From NCBI RefSeq assembly GCF_019429485.1, contig NZ_JAHXZN010000006.1, positions 156,644-220,643 on the forward strand: a DNA stretch of 64,000 nt, given 5' to 3'. The notes under the pieces are model-generated. The model was not told the origin of the DNA. It saw nothing but the letters and a program-made list of their open reading frames with translations, and searched no databases. Both the position numbers and the translations under genes were made by a program. This stretch comes from Sphingomonas citri. Lineage in GTDB: Bacteria; Pseudomonadota; Alphaproteobacteria; Sphingomonadales; Sphingomonadaceae. Numbering within the stretch: the stretch's first letter is position 1; the number at the start of each line of letters is the position of its first letter. This document shows positions 16,769 through 28,922 of this stretch, in pieces.

Positions 16769-18433
16769 ATGGACGGGGGGAAGGTCATCCGCTGGATCGC
16801 GCGCGCGCTCGCGCTGCTCGCCGCCTGGGTCGCGCTCGCGCCCCCGGCCGCGGCGCTGGCGGGGACGCCGCTCGCCACCTGTTTCCGCCGCGCGCTGCCC
16901 GATGAACGCGCCGCGGCGGTGCTCGACGACCCGCGCGGCTTCGATTGCACCAGCGACCAGCGGAGCGCCGGACCGGGCGATTACTGGGTGCTCGCGCCGC
17001 GCCTTCCTTCGATCGCGCGCGGCTCGCTGATCCGCTTCGCCAGCGTCTGGCAGGACGCCGCGACGCTCCACGTCCGCTACGCCGACGGTGCGACGCGCGC
17101 GACCGGCTTTACCAGCGCGAACGCGTGGCAGCGGCTCAAGCTCGGCGCGGTGTTCGAACTGGCGCTGCCGGATCATGCCGCAGCGCCGGTCGCGCTGTTG
17201 TGGCATGTTCGCGGTGCGCCGGTCACGCGCGGCATCGTCATCGACCCTCGCGTCGCCACGCCGGCGCAGTCGACCCGGATGGAGGTGGCGATGGCCGCCT
17301 TCTACGCCGCCTTCGCCGGACTGTGCGTCGCCCTGCTGATGTCCAACCTCGCGCTCGGCGCGGCGCTGCGCCAGCGCTTCCACCCGCCCTATTGCGCGAT
17401 GGTGCTGTGCCTGCTCGCCTATGGCGTCAGCTCCTCCGGGCTGCTGGGCCAGCTCACCGGCATGGACAACAACCTGCGGTTGCGGCTCAACACCGCGCTG
17501 CTGGCGCTGGCGCTCAGCTTCGCGATCCTGTTCGCGCGGCGCTTCTTCCACCCGCGCGTGTTCGCCGGCTGGGTCGGGCGCACGGCGACTCTGTCGGTCG
17601 GTGCGGTGCTGGTGACCGCGACGCTCTATTGCACGCTGATGCCATGGGCATCGCACTGGCTCGACGCCGCGCTGACCGCGAGCTTCGCCGCGGTGGCCGC
17701 CTTGGCGCTGCCGCTGCTGTGGCGCGGGTGGCGCGCCGACACGCCGCACGCGCGCGTGTTCATGCTGGCCTGGGGCACGCCGCTCGCGTTCGCGGGGCTG
17801 CGTATCGCACAGGCGGCGGGGCTGGTGCGCTGGAACTTCTTCATCGACAATTCGACCTTGCTGGCGATGGCGCTGGAGGCATCGTGCAGCGCGCTGGTGA
17901 TCGCGTGGCGCATCAAGCTGGTGGTGGAGGAGCGCGACGCGGCGCGCGAGCAGGAGATGCTGGCGCGGCTGCTCGCCGACAGCGATCCGCTGACCGGTCT
18001 GATGAACCGTCGCAGCTTCCTGCGCGAGGCGATCGGGCGCGCCGAGCCGCAGCTGCTCGTGCTGATCGACATCGATCATTTCAAGCAGGTCAACGACACG
18101 CTCGGCCACGACGGCGGCGACGAGGTGCTGCGCGTCTTCGCGCGCGCGCTGCTGGCGGTGGTGCCCGACGACGCGCTGGTGGCCCGGGTCGGCGGCGAGG
18201 AGTTCGCGGTGCTGACCGGCGCCGGGCGCGACGATCTGCCCGACCAGATCCTCGACGCGGTGCGCGCGGCCCGGATGCCCTTCGATCTCGCGGTCACCGC
18301 CTCGCTGGGCAGCGAGCGCGGCACCATCGCGACCGAGGCGGAATGGAAGCGGCTCTACCGCCGCGCCGACGACGCGCTCTACGCCGCCAAGACCGCGGGG
18401 CGCGACCGCGTGCGCTGGGCCGCGGCGGCATAG
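16769..18433 (+). CDS. Membrane diguanylate cyclase with 7TM-type sensor
   Basis: 554 residues: signal/anchor segment (about 6-30), a periplasmic sensing region (about 30-165) of the 7TMR-DISM extracellular type, about seven membrane helices (175-390), a short coiled coil and a GGDEF domain (about 400-554). The active-site motif reads GGEEF within RVGGEEFAVL, which is catalytically competent, and the DxLTGLxNRR entry motif is present (DPLTGLMNRRSF). Predicted to make cyclic di-GMP in response to an outside signal. An RxxD inhibitory site is not obvious. A PilZ receptor gene lies 2.5 kb downstream. Confidence 0.87.
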   Translation: MDGGKVIRWIARALALLAAWVALAPPAAALAGTPLATCFRRALPDERAAAVLDDPRGFDCTSDQRSAGPGDYWVLAPRLPSIARGSLIRFASVWQDAATLHVRYADGATRATGFTSANAWQRLKLGAVFELALPDHAAAPVALLWHVRGAPVTRGIVIDPRVATPAQSTRMEVAMAAFYAAFAGLCVALLMSNLALGAALRQRFHPPYCAMVLCLLAYGVSSSGLLGQLTGMDNNLRLRLNTALLALALSFAILFARRFFHPRVFAGWVGRTATLSVGAVLVTATLYCTLMPWASHWLDAALTASFAAVAALALPLLWRGWRADTPHARVFMLAWGTPLAFAGLRIAQAAGLVRWNFFIDNSTLLAMALEASCSALVIAWRIKLVVEERDAAREQEMLARLLADSDPLTGLMNRRSFLREAIGRAEPQLLVLIDIDHFKQVNDTLGHDGGDEVLRVFARALLAVVPDDALVARVGGEEFAVLTGAGRDDLPDQILDAVRAARMPFDLAVTASLGSERGTIATEAEWKRLYRRADDALYAAKTAGRDRVRWAAAA

Positions 18434-18864
18434 TCGGGAGCTGGCGACAGCTAGGGCTGGGTCCATGGTGGCGCGGTGCGGCGTGGACGGCGGGAGCCTG
18501 ACTGATCCGAGCTGGGCGCCTCGTACAGAAGACCTGTCGAGAAGTGGCTGTCCCATCCCTCCACCCGTCATCTCCGCGCAGGCGGGGATTTAGACACGCT
18601 GACGTTCCGTTCTTTTCACGTCCTTCGACGCGTCTGGATCCCTGCCTTTGCAGGGATGACGGAGGAGGAATCGGGCGTGGTGATCGACGAGCGTCTCGAC
18701 GGACCCCGGCGACGCAACGGCGAAGAGGGCGCCGTACTGGCATGATGCCGGCTCCAGGCAAACCTACGTCTCTTCCGGCGGCCGCACGCGACGCTTCCTT
18801 ACACCCCCGCTTCCCGCATCGGCACAGTCGCGCTAAGCTCCGCGCACACCACAGCGAGGCCCCC
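18434..18864. other. 431-bp intergenic region with one family B repeat
   Basis: No supported gene. A family B repeat lies at 18566-18661. The remainder has no recognisable RNA, tRNA or long inverted repeat. Confidence 0.5.
18566..18661. repeat. 96-bp paired-hairpin repeat, family B copy 1
   Basis: Left arm CGTCATCTCCGCGCAGGCGGGGAT, right arm GGATCCCTGCCTTTGCAGGGATGACG, inner boundary TAGACACGC/GCGTCTGG. It has the same overall length as family A but a different hairpin sequence. Confidence 0.7.
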
Positions 18865-19080
18865 ATGACCCAGCCGCCAGACCTTCGTCGCCGCCGCGCC
18901 GTGATCGGTGGGTTGGCGCTGCTGCTGCTCGCCATGGCGCAGCGCGAGACGCCGATGATCGGCACGCTCACGATCCATGCCGACGGCGCGCATCTGCCCC
19001 GCGTGACGGCCGACGCCGCCCCCGCGCTGCGGCCGCTCGCCGCGGCGGTCGTCCTGCTCGGAGAATATCTGGTACGCTGA
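18865..19080 (+). CDS. Hypothetical 71-residue membrane or exported protein
   Basis: Not recognised. The N-terminus has four arginines (residues 8-11) followed by a hydrophobic segment (13-24), so it is either a membrane anchor or a weak Tat-like signal. A second hydrophobic patch (57-67) ends the protein. The ATG at 18865 is chosen because upstream in-frame sequence is repeat-derived. The downstream acyl-CoA ligase starts within 35 bp, so co-transcription is possible. It could be a spurious ORF. Confidence 0.45.
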   Translation: MTQPPDLRRRRAVIGGLALLLLAMAQRETPMIGTLTIHADGAHLPRVTADAAPALRPLAAAVVLLGEYLVR

Positions 19081-19114
19081 CCGCTTGTCGCTGGCGGCGC
19101 GGTTGCTTACAGCG

Positions 19115-20833
19115 ATGTCAATGACGGACGAGCACGCCTGGCAGGACGCCTATCGCCACCCGGTGCCCTGGACCACCGGCTTCGCGCCGCGGTCGATGAT
19201 CGACCTGTTCGAGGATTCGGTACGCCAGCACGGCCAGCGCCCCGCGATCGACTTCCTCGGGCGCCACTATAGCTACGACGAGCTCGCCGACGGCGTGCGG
19301 CGGGTCGCCACCGGTCTCGCCGCGCTCGGCTATGGCAAAGGCGATCGTATCGGCCTGTTCCTGCCCAACACGCCGCATTATCTCGCGGCCTATCACGGCG
19401 CGCTGCGGCTGGGCTGCACCGTCGTCAACTTCTCGCCGCTCTACACCGTCGACGAGCTCTGCCATCAGGTCGAGGACTCAGGCACGCGGCTGCTGTTCAC
19501 CCTCTCCGCCACCGCGCTGCTGCCCAACGCGCTGGCGGTGCTCGACAAGAGCGGGCTCGAGCGGCTGGTGGTCGGCTCGGTCGCGGGCGTGCTGCCGCCT
19601 GCCAAGTCGGTCGCCTATCGCCTGCTCAAGCGACGCGAGGTGGCGCCGCGCCCGGCCGACCCGCGCGTGCTCGCCTTCTCGCAGCTGATCGCCAACGACG
19701 GCGCGCTGCCTCCCGCGGCGATCGCGCCGGAGCGCGACGTCGCGCTGATCCAGTACACCGGCGGCACCACCGGCGTGCCCAAGGGCGCGATGCTGACCCA
19801 CGCCAACGTCTCCGCCAACGCGCGCCAGGTCGCCTGCCTCGACCCGCACCGGGAGCAGACCGACCGCATCCTGGGCGTGCTGCCGCTGTTCCACGTCTTC
19901 GCCAACACCTGCGTGATGAACCGCACGATCGTGACCGGCGGCGAGATGGTGCTGCTGCCGCGCTTCGACGCCGGCCAGGCGCTCGCCGCGATCGCGCGGA
20001 CGCGCCCGACCTCGCTGCCGGGCGTGCCGACCATGTACCAGGCGCTGCTCGATCACCCCTCGCTGGCCAAGACCGACCTGACCAGCCTGCGCGTCTGCAT
20101 CTCGGGCGGCGCACCGCTCAACGCCGAGCTCAAGGCGCGCTGGGAGGCGGCGACCGGCTCGACGCTGGTGGAGGGCTATGGCCTGTCGGAGAGCACCGGC
20201 GTGCTCACCACCAATCCCTATGACCCGCCGCAGAAGCCCGGCACGATCGGGCAGCCCTTGCCCTCCACCCGCATTCGGCTGGTCGACAAGGAGGATGCCA
20301 CGCGCGAGGCGCCGCCGGGCGAGCCCGGCGAGATCGTCGCGCTGGGGCCGCAGATCATGGCGGGCTATTGGAATCGTCCCGACGCCGACGCGACCACCTT
20401 CGCGCTCGATGCGCAGGGGCGGCGCTGGCTGCGCACTGGCGACGTCGGCACGATCGACTCGGACGGCTTCATCGCCATCGTCGACCGGCTCAAGGACATG
20501 ATCGCGGTCGGCGGTTTCAAGGTCTTTCCGAGCCAGATCGAGGCGATCCTCTATCATCATCCCGCGGTGCGCGAGGCGCTGGTGATCGGCATGGCGGACA
20601 CCTATCGCGGCGAGGTGCCGCGCGCCTATGTCACGCTGACCGAGGAGGCGGGCGCGATCGACGGCGTTGTGCTTCGCGACTGGCTCAATCCACAGCTGGG
20701 CAAGCACGAGCGAGTCGACCGCGTGGTGGTGCGCGCGGCGCTGCCCAAGACGATGATCGGCAAGCTCAGCCGCAAAGATCTGGTGGCGGAGATCCGCGCC
20801 GAGATGGAGTCGCCACCGATCACGCCGAGCTGA
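19115..20833 (+). CDS. fadD: Long-chain fatty acid-CoA ligase (FadD type)
   Basis: 572 residues of the ANL superfamily: activates fatty acids to acyl-CoA through an acyl-adenylate. Motifs are the P-loop-like YTGGTTGVPKGAMLTH (about residues 212-227), the adenine motif GYGLSES, the GRTD-equivalent LRTGDVGTID, and the C-terminal catalytic lysine in LPKTMIGKLSRKDL. The start could be 19115 or 19121 (both ATG); a TTG at 19085 is also open but less likely. It supplies acyl-CoA for beta-oxidation, for which the thiolase, MaoC and acyl-CoA dehydrogenase genes elsewhere in the window are possible partners. Confidence 0.9.
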   Translation: MSMTDEHAWQDAYRHPVPWTTGFAPRSMIDLFEDSVRQHGQRPAIDFLGRHYSYDELADGVRRVATGLAALGYGKGDRIGLFLPNTPHYLAAYHGALRLGCTVVNFSPLYTVDELCHQVEDSGTRLLFTLSATALLPNALAVLDKSGLERLVVGSVAGVLPPAKSVAYRLLKRREVAPRPADPRVLAFSQLIANDGALPPAAIAPERDVALIQYTGGTTGVPKGAMLTHANVSANARQVACLDPHREQTDRILGVLPLFHVFANTCVMNRTIVTGGEMVLLPRFDAGQALAAIARTRPTSLPGVPTMYQALLDHPSLAKTDLTSLRVCISGGAPLNAELKARWEAATGSTLVEGYGLSESTGVLTTNPYDPPQKPGTIGQPLPSTRIRLVDKEDATREAPPGEPGEIVALGPQIMAGYWNRPDADATTFALDAQGRRWLRTGDVGTIDSDGFIAIVDRLKDMIAVGGFKVFPSQIEAILYHHPAVREALVIGMADTYRGEVPRAYVTLTEEAGAIDGVVLRDWLNPQLGKHERVDRVVVRAALPKTMIGKLSRKDLVAEIRAEMESPPITPS

Positions 20834-20872
20834 GCGACAGGCTCGGGCGCGGGCGTGGCATCGATGGAAACG

Positions 20873-20948
20873 GTGTTCCTGCGGGGGCGGGAACCCAGGA
20901 CCCAGGCGGCATCATTGCAGTCCTTGGCTCCCGCGTGCGCAGGAGCAT
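20873..20948. repeat. 76-bp paired-hairpin repeat, family C copy 2
   Basis: GTGTTCCTGCGGGGGCGGGAACC at the left and GGCTCCCGCGTGCGCAGGAGC at the right. It lies between the convergent ligase and PilZ genes. Confidence 0.6.
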
Positions 20949-20957
20949 GCTGCGTCG

Positions 20958-21488
20958 CTACCTGCCCTCGAGCGCCGCGCCGATCGCGTCGGCGGGTCGC
21001 GAGAGCAGCCCGTAGACGCCCTGCGCCGCGATCACCGCCAGCGTCACGCCGACGAGTGCCATCACGATGAACTGGAAGGCCGAGGCGAAGGCGCGCGATC
21101 GCTCCACCTTGCGCGCCATCTGCGCCTCGTGCGCGAGGCGGCGCTCGGCACGGCGCTCGCCCGCGTCCGGCTCGGCCTTCTGCTGCGGCCGGCTGGCGAG
21201 CCGCGGCTCGTCCACCAGCGCCTTTACCGAGAGCCGCTCCTGCGACTTGATGCCGAAGAAGCGGCCCTTGGCCCATTGCACGCGGCCGACGATCACGATC
21301 GTGCCGCGACGGATCTCGATATAGCTGCCGGGCTGGGGGGGCTCGTCGCAGCCGCCCATCAGCCCCCGCGACGAGACGTTGTGAATGACGACGTCAACCC
21401 ACTTCGCCCCCAGCCGCATCCGCGACGGGATCAGGACCGTGATCCGCTCCTCGCGCGGGCGAAAGCCAGATTGTAGCGCCGCGAGCAC
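20958..21488 (-). CDS. PilZ-domain protein with C-terminal membrane segment
   Basis: 176 residues. The N-terminal PilZ-like domain (about 10-90) carries the RxxxR-type region FRPREERITVL and the second motif NVSSRGLMGG (N/DxSxxG), the usual cyclic di-GMP contacts. A charged linker (95-135) leads to one membrane helix (about 140-162). Likely a membrane-tethered cyclic di-GMP receptor; the output is unknown. The R-spacing is slightly irregular, so binding should not be assumed. Confidence 0.8.
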   Translation of the reverse strand: MLAALQSGFRPREERITVLIPSRMRLGAKWVDVVIHNVSSRGLMGGCDEPPQPGSYIEIRRGTIVIVGRVQWAKGRFFGIKSQERLSVKALVDEPRLASRPQQKAEPDAGERRAERRLAHEAQMARKVERSRAFASAFQFIVMALVGVTLAVIAAQGVYGLLSRPADAIGAALEGR

Positions 21489-21587
21489 CGTCGTCGCATT
21501 CCCTCATCGCTGAACCAGGAGGCGGCTATGCCACCGGCGGCGCGAAGAAGGCGTTAACGCGACAGCGATCGTGACCCGTTCCGGCGA

Positions 21588-21854
21588 TCAGAGCATCCCG
21601 AGCGCCTGCATGTACACCTCGAGGATCGACTGCTCCTCCTGGTACTCCTCCCGCTTCTGCTTGCGGATCTTCATGATCTGGCGGATCGCCTTGGCGTCAT
21701 AGCCGCGGCTCTTGGCCTCGGCGAAGACGTCTTTGATGTCGTCGGCGATGCCCTTCTTCTCTTCCTCGAGCCGCTCGGCGCGCTCGATCAGCAGCCGCAG
21801 TTCGTCCGCCGCGACCGCGCCGCCGCCCATGCCTTCGCCCCGCTCTTCCGCCAT
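21588..21854 (-). CDS. gapR: GapR-family nucleoid-associated protein (DUF2312)
   Basis: 88 residues, mainly helical. A central long coiled-coil helix starts at LRLLIERAERLEEEKKGIADDIKDV and is followed by FAEAKSRGYDAKAIRQIMKIRKQ, the hallmark of DUF2312/GapR. GapR of Caulobacter clamps overtwisted DNA ahead of forks and RNA polymerase and stimulates topoisomerases. Positively charged residues along the second helix (KAIRQIMKIRKQKR) are consistent with DNA contact. The ATG at 21854 gives the family length; the longer in-frame ORF runs through repeats. Confidence 0.88.
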   Translation of the reverse strand: MAEERGEGMGGGAVAADELRLLIERAERLEEEKKGIADDIKDVFAEAKSRGYDAKAIRQIMKIRKQKREEYQEEQSILEVYMQALGML

Positions 21855-22007
21855 GTCGCTGTATTCCTCGAAAAGATGACGCCGCCCGCGGGCGCAGGCG
21901 AATCGCACTGCGGCGGACGACGAGGTTCGACCCTGATCGGGTGAGGGGGCGCGTCTATCCGGGTGCGCGCGCCGGCTCAAGTGTGGCGGTGCGGACGCAG
22001 TGAGGGA

Positions 22008-22135
22008 GGGGCGCTCCGTTCGCGCGGAGGAGCGGCTGAGCCCGTCGAAGTCGCGTCTCGAAGCGCCTCTACCGTCTGCGGCATCAGGTGCTTCGAGACG
22101 GCCCTTCGCCAAGCTCAGTGCCTCCTCAGCACGAG
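22008..22135. repeat. Palindromic repeat, family E copy 1
   Basis: GAGGAGCGGCTGAGCCCGTC...GCGTCTCGAAGCG on the left is inverted relative to GCTTCGAGACGGCCCTTCGCC...CTCAGTGCCTCCTCAGCAC on the right. Shared with copies at 47.7 and 61.1 kb. With the adjacent family C copy it explains most of the 399-bp gap between gapR and the amidohydrolase. Confidence 0.6.
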
Positions 22136-22172
22136 CGGCCCGGGCATGATCCGTCTGCCTCGAAGGATCAGC

Positions 22173-22250
22173 GTGCTCCTGCGCACGCAGGAGCCCAGAG
22201 TCATAAGCGATACCGTCCGTGATCCTGGGCTCCGGCGTCCGCCGGAGCAC
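22173..22250. repeat. 78-bp paired-hairpin repeat, family C copy 3
   Basis: Left hairpin GTGCTCCTGCGCACGCAGGAGC, right hairpin GGCTCCGGCGTCCGCCGGAGCAC. It abuts the amidohydrolase stop codon. Confidence 0.7.
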
Positions 22251-22253
22251 GGA

Positions 22254-23615
22254 TCAACGCTGCGGGGGTGCACCGCTCCGCTCACCCCCCTTCGCCACCA
22301 CCCCGCGGTGCATGACGAAGTCGACCGCCTCCAGACGCCGCACGTCGTCGAGCGGCGAGCCGGTGACCGCGATCAGATCGGCGCGCTTGCCCGGTGCGAT
22401 CACGCCCAGGTCGTCGCGGCCGAGCAGGTCGGCGGCCGCGACGGTGGCGCTGCGGATCGCCTGCGCCGGGGTCATGCCGAGGTCGACGAGGTGCGCGAAC
22501 TCGGTCGCATTGTCGCCGTGGCGCGACACGCCGCTGTCCGTGCCGAAGGCGAACTTCACCCCCGCCGCCCAGGCCTTCTTGTGGTTGGCGTGGAGCGCCG
22601 CCGCGGCCGCCTCGGCCTTCGGGATGGTGGCGGGCGGCAGCGCCCCGGCGCGCGCCTGCGCGAGCGCGGCGAGCGGGGCGATCTCGGTCGGTACCAGATA
22701 GGCATTATGCGCCTTGAACAGCCGGATCGTCTCGTCGTCGAGATAGCTGGCGTGCTCGACCGAGTCGACGCCTGCCTCGAGCGCCGCTTTGGTGCCTTCG
22801 GCGGCGTGGCTGTGCGCCGTGGCCTTGCGACCGAGCGCGTGCGCGGTCTCGACGATGGCGCGCATCTCCTCGGGCGTCATCGCGCGACCGAGGCCACCGG
22901 CGACGTTCGACAGCACGCCGCCGGTCGCGGCGAACTTGATCACCTGCGCGCCCAGCCCGACCTGCGCGCGCACCGCGCGGCGGCAGTCGTCCGGCCCGTC
23001 GCAGACGTTGATCTGGTGCGCGTGGACCGCGTCGGCCCATTCCTCGGCGAGGCCGTTGCCGCCGTCCCCGTGCCCGCCGGTGACCGAGATCATCGAGCCG
23101 GCGTTGACGATCGTCGGCCCTGAGACGTCGCCGCGCTCGACCGCGTCGCGCAGCGCGCGGATGCCGCGCGGGTCGCCGCCGAGGTCGCGCACGGTGGTGA
23201 AGCCCGCCTCGAGCGTGCGGCGCGCGTTGACCACCGCCGTCATCAGGTCGTCGGCCGAATCGGTATTGAGCCGGGTGAGCCGCTCGCGCAGCGGGTCGCC
23301 GCCGATTCCCCAGAGGTGGACGTGCATGTCGATCAGCCCGGGCAGGACGAACTCACGCGACAGGTCGACCAGGCGCGCGCCCGCGGGCGGCGGGACGAGC
23401 CCGTCGCGCACCTCGGCGATCACGCCGTCGCGCACGATCACGGTGCTGGGGCCGCGCGGGCGCTCGCCGGGGCGGTCGAGCAGCTGGCCGGCGTGGACGT
23501 AGACCAGCGCGGGCGCCGACGCGGGCGTGGCGGACGCCGCGGCGGGTGCCGGTTGTTGCGCACTGGCCCCCGCGGCGAGCGCGAGTGCGAGCGTGACGGC
23601 GAGTGTTCTCAGCAT
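22254..23615 (-). CDS. Exported metal-dependent amidohydrolase
   Basis: 453 residues with a signal peptide (1-19) and the amidohydrolase superfamily barrel. Metal ligands are visible as HxH in LIDMHVHLWG, a probable carbamylated lysine in GAQVIKFAATGG, histidines in KATAHSHAAEG and DSVEHASYL, and the aspartate in FAFGTDSGVSRHG. The pattern matches the Xaa-Pro dipeptidase/imidazolonepropionase-like subgroup found in the periplasm of sphingomonads, whose substrates are mostly N-blocked or proline dipeptides. Substrate here is not determinable. Monocistronic by spacing. Confidence 0.88.
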   Translation of the reverse strand: MLRTLAVTLALALAAGASAQQPAPAAASATPASAPALVYVHAGQLLDRPGERPRGPSTVIVRDGVIAEVRDGLVPPPAGARLVDLSREFVLPGLIDMHVHLWGIGGDPLRERLTRLNTDSADDLMTAVVNARRTLEAGFTTVRDLGGDPRGIRALRDAVERGDVSGPTIVNAGSMISVTGGHGDGGNGLAEEWADAVHAHQINVCDGPDDCRRAVRAQVGLGAQVIKFAATGGVLSNVAGGLGRAMTPEEMRAIVETAHALGRKATAHSHAAEGTKAALEAGVDSVEHASYLDDETIRLFKAHNAYLVPTEIAPLAALAQARAGALPPATIPKAEAAAAALHANHKKAWAAGVKFAFGTDSGVSRHGDNATEFAHLVDLGMTPAQAIRSATVAAADLLGRDDLGVIAPGKRADLIAVTGSPLDDVRRLEAVDFVMHRGVVAKGGERSGAPPQR

Positions 23616-24026
23616 GTTGCCCCCTGTTGTTGTGGGGCAAGGCTAGGCTGCGGCGCGGCGTTCGTCACGGGGGTGGTTTGAGTGAGGGAGGCGACGCCTG
23701 ATCCGCGCCCGCCTTGTCATGCCCCGCCCCCACTTCCTCGTCACCGTCCTCTCGATCCCCACACCGGCATCGTCATCCCCGCGGAGGCGGGAATCCAGAC
23801 ACGCCGACGCTCGTGCAAGAGCCGGCACGTCAGCGCCTATGGATCCCCACTCTCGCGGGGATGACGATGCGGGTGTGGGGGGGCGGAAGGGCAGAGAGGC
23901 AGGGCGGAGAGGCAAGGGCGGGAGGGACAGGAGGAGAGGTACAGGACGCTGGGCGAAGGGCCGCTGGCTTGCTGTCAGCGGCGACACGGCTCCGTGCCAT
24001 TTCCCCGCGCGCCGCCCGCTCCACTC
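23616..24026. other. 411-bp intergenic region between amidohydrolase and aguA
   Basis: No gene seen. It holds the family B copy at 23771-23866, followed by a purine-rich GGGCGGAAGGGCAGAGAGG-type tract (about 23880-23945) of unknown meaning. Confidence 0.5.
23771..23866. repeat. 96-bp paired-hairpin repeat, family B copy 2
   Basis: Left arm CGTCATCCCCGCGGAGGCGGGAA, inner boundary TCCAGACACGCCGACG, right arm GGATCCCCACTCTCGCGGGGATGACG. Confidence 0.75.
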
Positions 24027-25001
<975 letters not shown>

Positions 25002-25007
25002 TCCTGT

Positions 25008-26660
<1,653 letters not shown>

Positions 26661-26779
26661 GGTCGTACTCCGGGGGGATACCGGCGCCTCATGCCAAGCT
26701 GGGTCAGCGCTGTCCACGCGGGCCTTGCGGCGCGCGCGGCGCCGGATAGATTTGTGACGGGGAAACGGGGGAAGATGAG

Positions 26780-28810
26780 ATGAGGGGGAAGACGGGGGCG
26801 GCGCTGTGTGCGCTGCTCGCGGGGCTCGCCGGCCAGGCCGCGATCGCGGCGCCGGCGGCGACGGACGGCGCGTCGGCTGCACCGGCGGTACCGGCCGCTC
26901 CGGCGGCGGGCGACTTGGCCAGCCGCTTCGGTGCGCGCGAGCATGTCGGGCAGGTCAGCCTGGCGCCCGACGGCGCGCACATCGCCTATATCAGCGCGAC
27001 GCAGGGGCGCGGTAGCGCGGTGCGGCTGATCGACGTCGCGAAGCAGCGCGAGGAGATGGTCGATCTCGGCAACGGCGAGCGACTGACCCCGTCGATGTGC
27101 GGCTGGGCCTCCTCCGCGCGGCTGGTCTGCAAGTTCCGCGGCGTCGCCGATTATTACGACAAGCAGGTGGGCTATTCGCGGCTGTTCGCCTTCGACGCCG
27201 ACGGTGGCCACCCGCTGTACCTCGGCCGCAAGAGCCGGCTAGGCGCGACCCGCCTCAACCAGTTCGACGGTGACGTGATCGACTGGCGCGCGGGCGACGG
27301 CTGGGTGCTGATGCAGCGCGACTTCATCCCCGAGCGGGGTGACGGCTTCAACGCCAGCTCGGTGTCGCGCGACGGGCTCGGCGTCGAGCTGGTCGACAGC
27401 AGCACGGGCAAGGCGCAGCTGATCGAGCGCCCGGTGTCCGACGCCGAGGACTGGCTCGCGGACGGGCAGGGCCATATCCGCGTCCGCGAGACGATGCCGC
27501 GGCGCGAGGACGGCGAGCTCAAGGGCGACACCGTCTACAGCTACCGCCCGACCGGCCAGGACGCGTGGAAGCCGTTCAGCACCTCGCGCCAGGACGGTCC
27601 GAGCGTGCTCGAGCCGCTCGCGGTCGACGGCACGCGTGACGTGGCGTTCGCGACCCGACGGCTCGACGGGCGGCTCGCGCTGTACAGCGTGGCGCTCGAC
27701 GGCTCGATGAAGGCGGACCTGGTGTGGAGCAATCCCGAGGTCGATGTCGGCGGGATCGCGCGGATCGGGCGGCACGGGCGCGTGATCGGCGCCACCTACG
27801 TGACCGATCGCCGCCAGACCGACTATTTCGATCCGGAGTACAAGACGCTCGCCGCCAAGCTGGCGAAGGCGTTGCCGAAGTCGCCGCTGATCGGCCTGGT
27901 CGGCGCCACCGCGGACGAGAGCCGGCTGCTGGTCTATGCCGGCAGCGACGTCGATCCCGGCATGTATTACCTCTACACCAAGGCCAAGCGCACGCTCGAC
28001 CCGCTGATCGCGGCGCGCCCCGAGCTGGAGGGGGTGCCGCTCGGCCAGATGACCTCGGTCAAGTTCCCCGCGGCGGACGGCACGATGGTGCCCGGCTATC
28101 TCACGCTGCCGCCGGGCGGCGCGACCAAGGGGCTGCCCGCGATCGTGATGCCGCACGGCGGCCCGGCCTATCGCGACGAATGGGGCTTCGACTGGCTCGT
28201 CCAGTTCTTCGCCGCCTCGGGCTATGCGGTGCTGCAGCCGCAGTTCCGCGGCTCGACCGGCTACGGTGACGCCTGGTTTGCCAACAACGGCTTCCGCTCG
28301 TGGGAGCTGGCGATCGGCGACGTCAGCGACGCCGGGCGCTGGCTGGTCAAGCAGGGCATCGCCGATCCGGCCAGGCTCGGCATCCTGGGCTGGTCCTACG
28401 GCGGCTATGCCGCGTTGCAGAGCAACGTCGTCGACCCCGACCTGTTCAAGGCGGTGGTGGCGATCGCGCCCGTAACCGACCTGGGCCGCACCAAGCAGGA
28501 GAGCGAGGGCTTCAGCAACCACGCCATGGTCGAGCGCCAGATCGGCTCGGGCGAGAATATCGGCAAGGGCTCGCCGGCGCGCCACGCCGACCGCTTCAAG
28601 GCGCCGGTGCTGCTGTTCCACGGCGACCGCGACCTCAACGTCGGGGTGGGCCAGTCCAAGCTGATGGACAAACGACTGCGCGGGGCGGGCAAGGCCTCGA
28701 CGCTGGTGGTGTACGAGGGGCTGGACCACCAGCTCGACGACGACCGCGCGCGCGCCGAGATGCTGCGCAAGAGCGACGGCTTCCTGCGCGCGGCCTTCGC
28801 GGGAAAGTGA
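26780..28810 (+). CDS. Exported S9-family prolyl oligopeptidase-like serine peptidase
   Basis: 676 residues: signal peptide (1-23), an alanine/proline-rich linker (24-45), a beta-propeller domain (about 50-400) and an alpha/beta-hydrolase domain (about 430-676). The nucleophile is in GWSYGG (S539), with the acid in HGDRDLNV and the histidine in GLDHQLDD. S9 enzymes of this group release di- or oligopeptides, often acylaminoacyl or dipeptidyl. It is divergent from the M28 peptidase across 119 bp, so this is a small peptide-utilisation cluster together with the amidohydrolase. Confidence 0.9.
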   Translation: MRGKTGAALCALLAGLAGQAAIAAPAATDGASAAPAVPAAPAAGDLASRFGAREHVGQVSLAPDGAHIAYISATQGRGSAVRLIDVAKQREEMVDLGNGERLTPSMCGWASSARLVCKFRGVADYYDKQVGYSRLFAFDADGGHPLYLGRKSRLGATRLNQFDGDVIDWRAGDGWVLMQRDFIPERGDGFNASSVSRDGLGVELVDSSTGKAQLIERPVSDAEDWLADGQGHIRVRETMPRREDGELKGDTVYSYRPTGQDAWKPFSTSRQDGPSVLEPLAVDGTRDVAFATRRLDGRLALYSVALDGSMKADLVWSNPEVDVGGIARIGRHGRVIGATYVTDRRQTDYFDPEYKTLAAKLAKALPKSPLIGLVGATADESRLLVYAGSDVDPGMYYLYTKAKRTLDPLIAARPELEGVPLGQMTSVKFPAADGTMVPGYLTLPPGGATKGLPAIVMPHGGPAYRDEWGFDWLVQFFAASGYAVLQPQFRGSTGYGDAWFANNGFRSWELAIGDVSDAGRWLVKQGIADPARLGILGWSYGGYAALQSNVVDPDLFKAVVAIAPVTDLGRTKQESEGFSNHAMVERQIGSGENIGKGSPARHADRFKAPVLLFHGDRDLNVGVGQSKLMDKRLRGAGKASTLVVYEGLDHQLDDDRARAEMLRKSDGFLRAAFAGK

Positions 28811-28922
28811 TGGCGGTGGCGGAGCTGCTTGCAGGAGCTTGATTGAGCCTTGCTCCTGCGTACCCGTATTCGGGGCAGTGACAACCGCAGCCGTTGCTGG
28901 GCCCGGCGCTGATAGTGATGCA

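Noticed and set aside
19085..19114. TTG at 19085 as start of the acyl-CoA ligase
   Set aside because: It lies 4 bp after the preceding stop and adds a non-family leader; two ATG codons at 19115 and 19121 fit the family N-terminus better.
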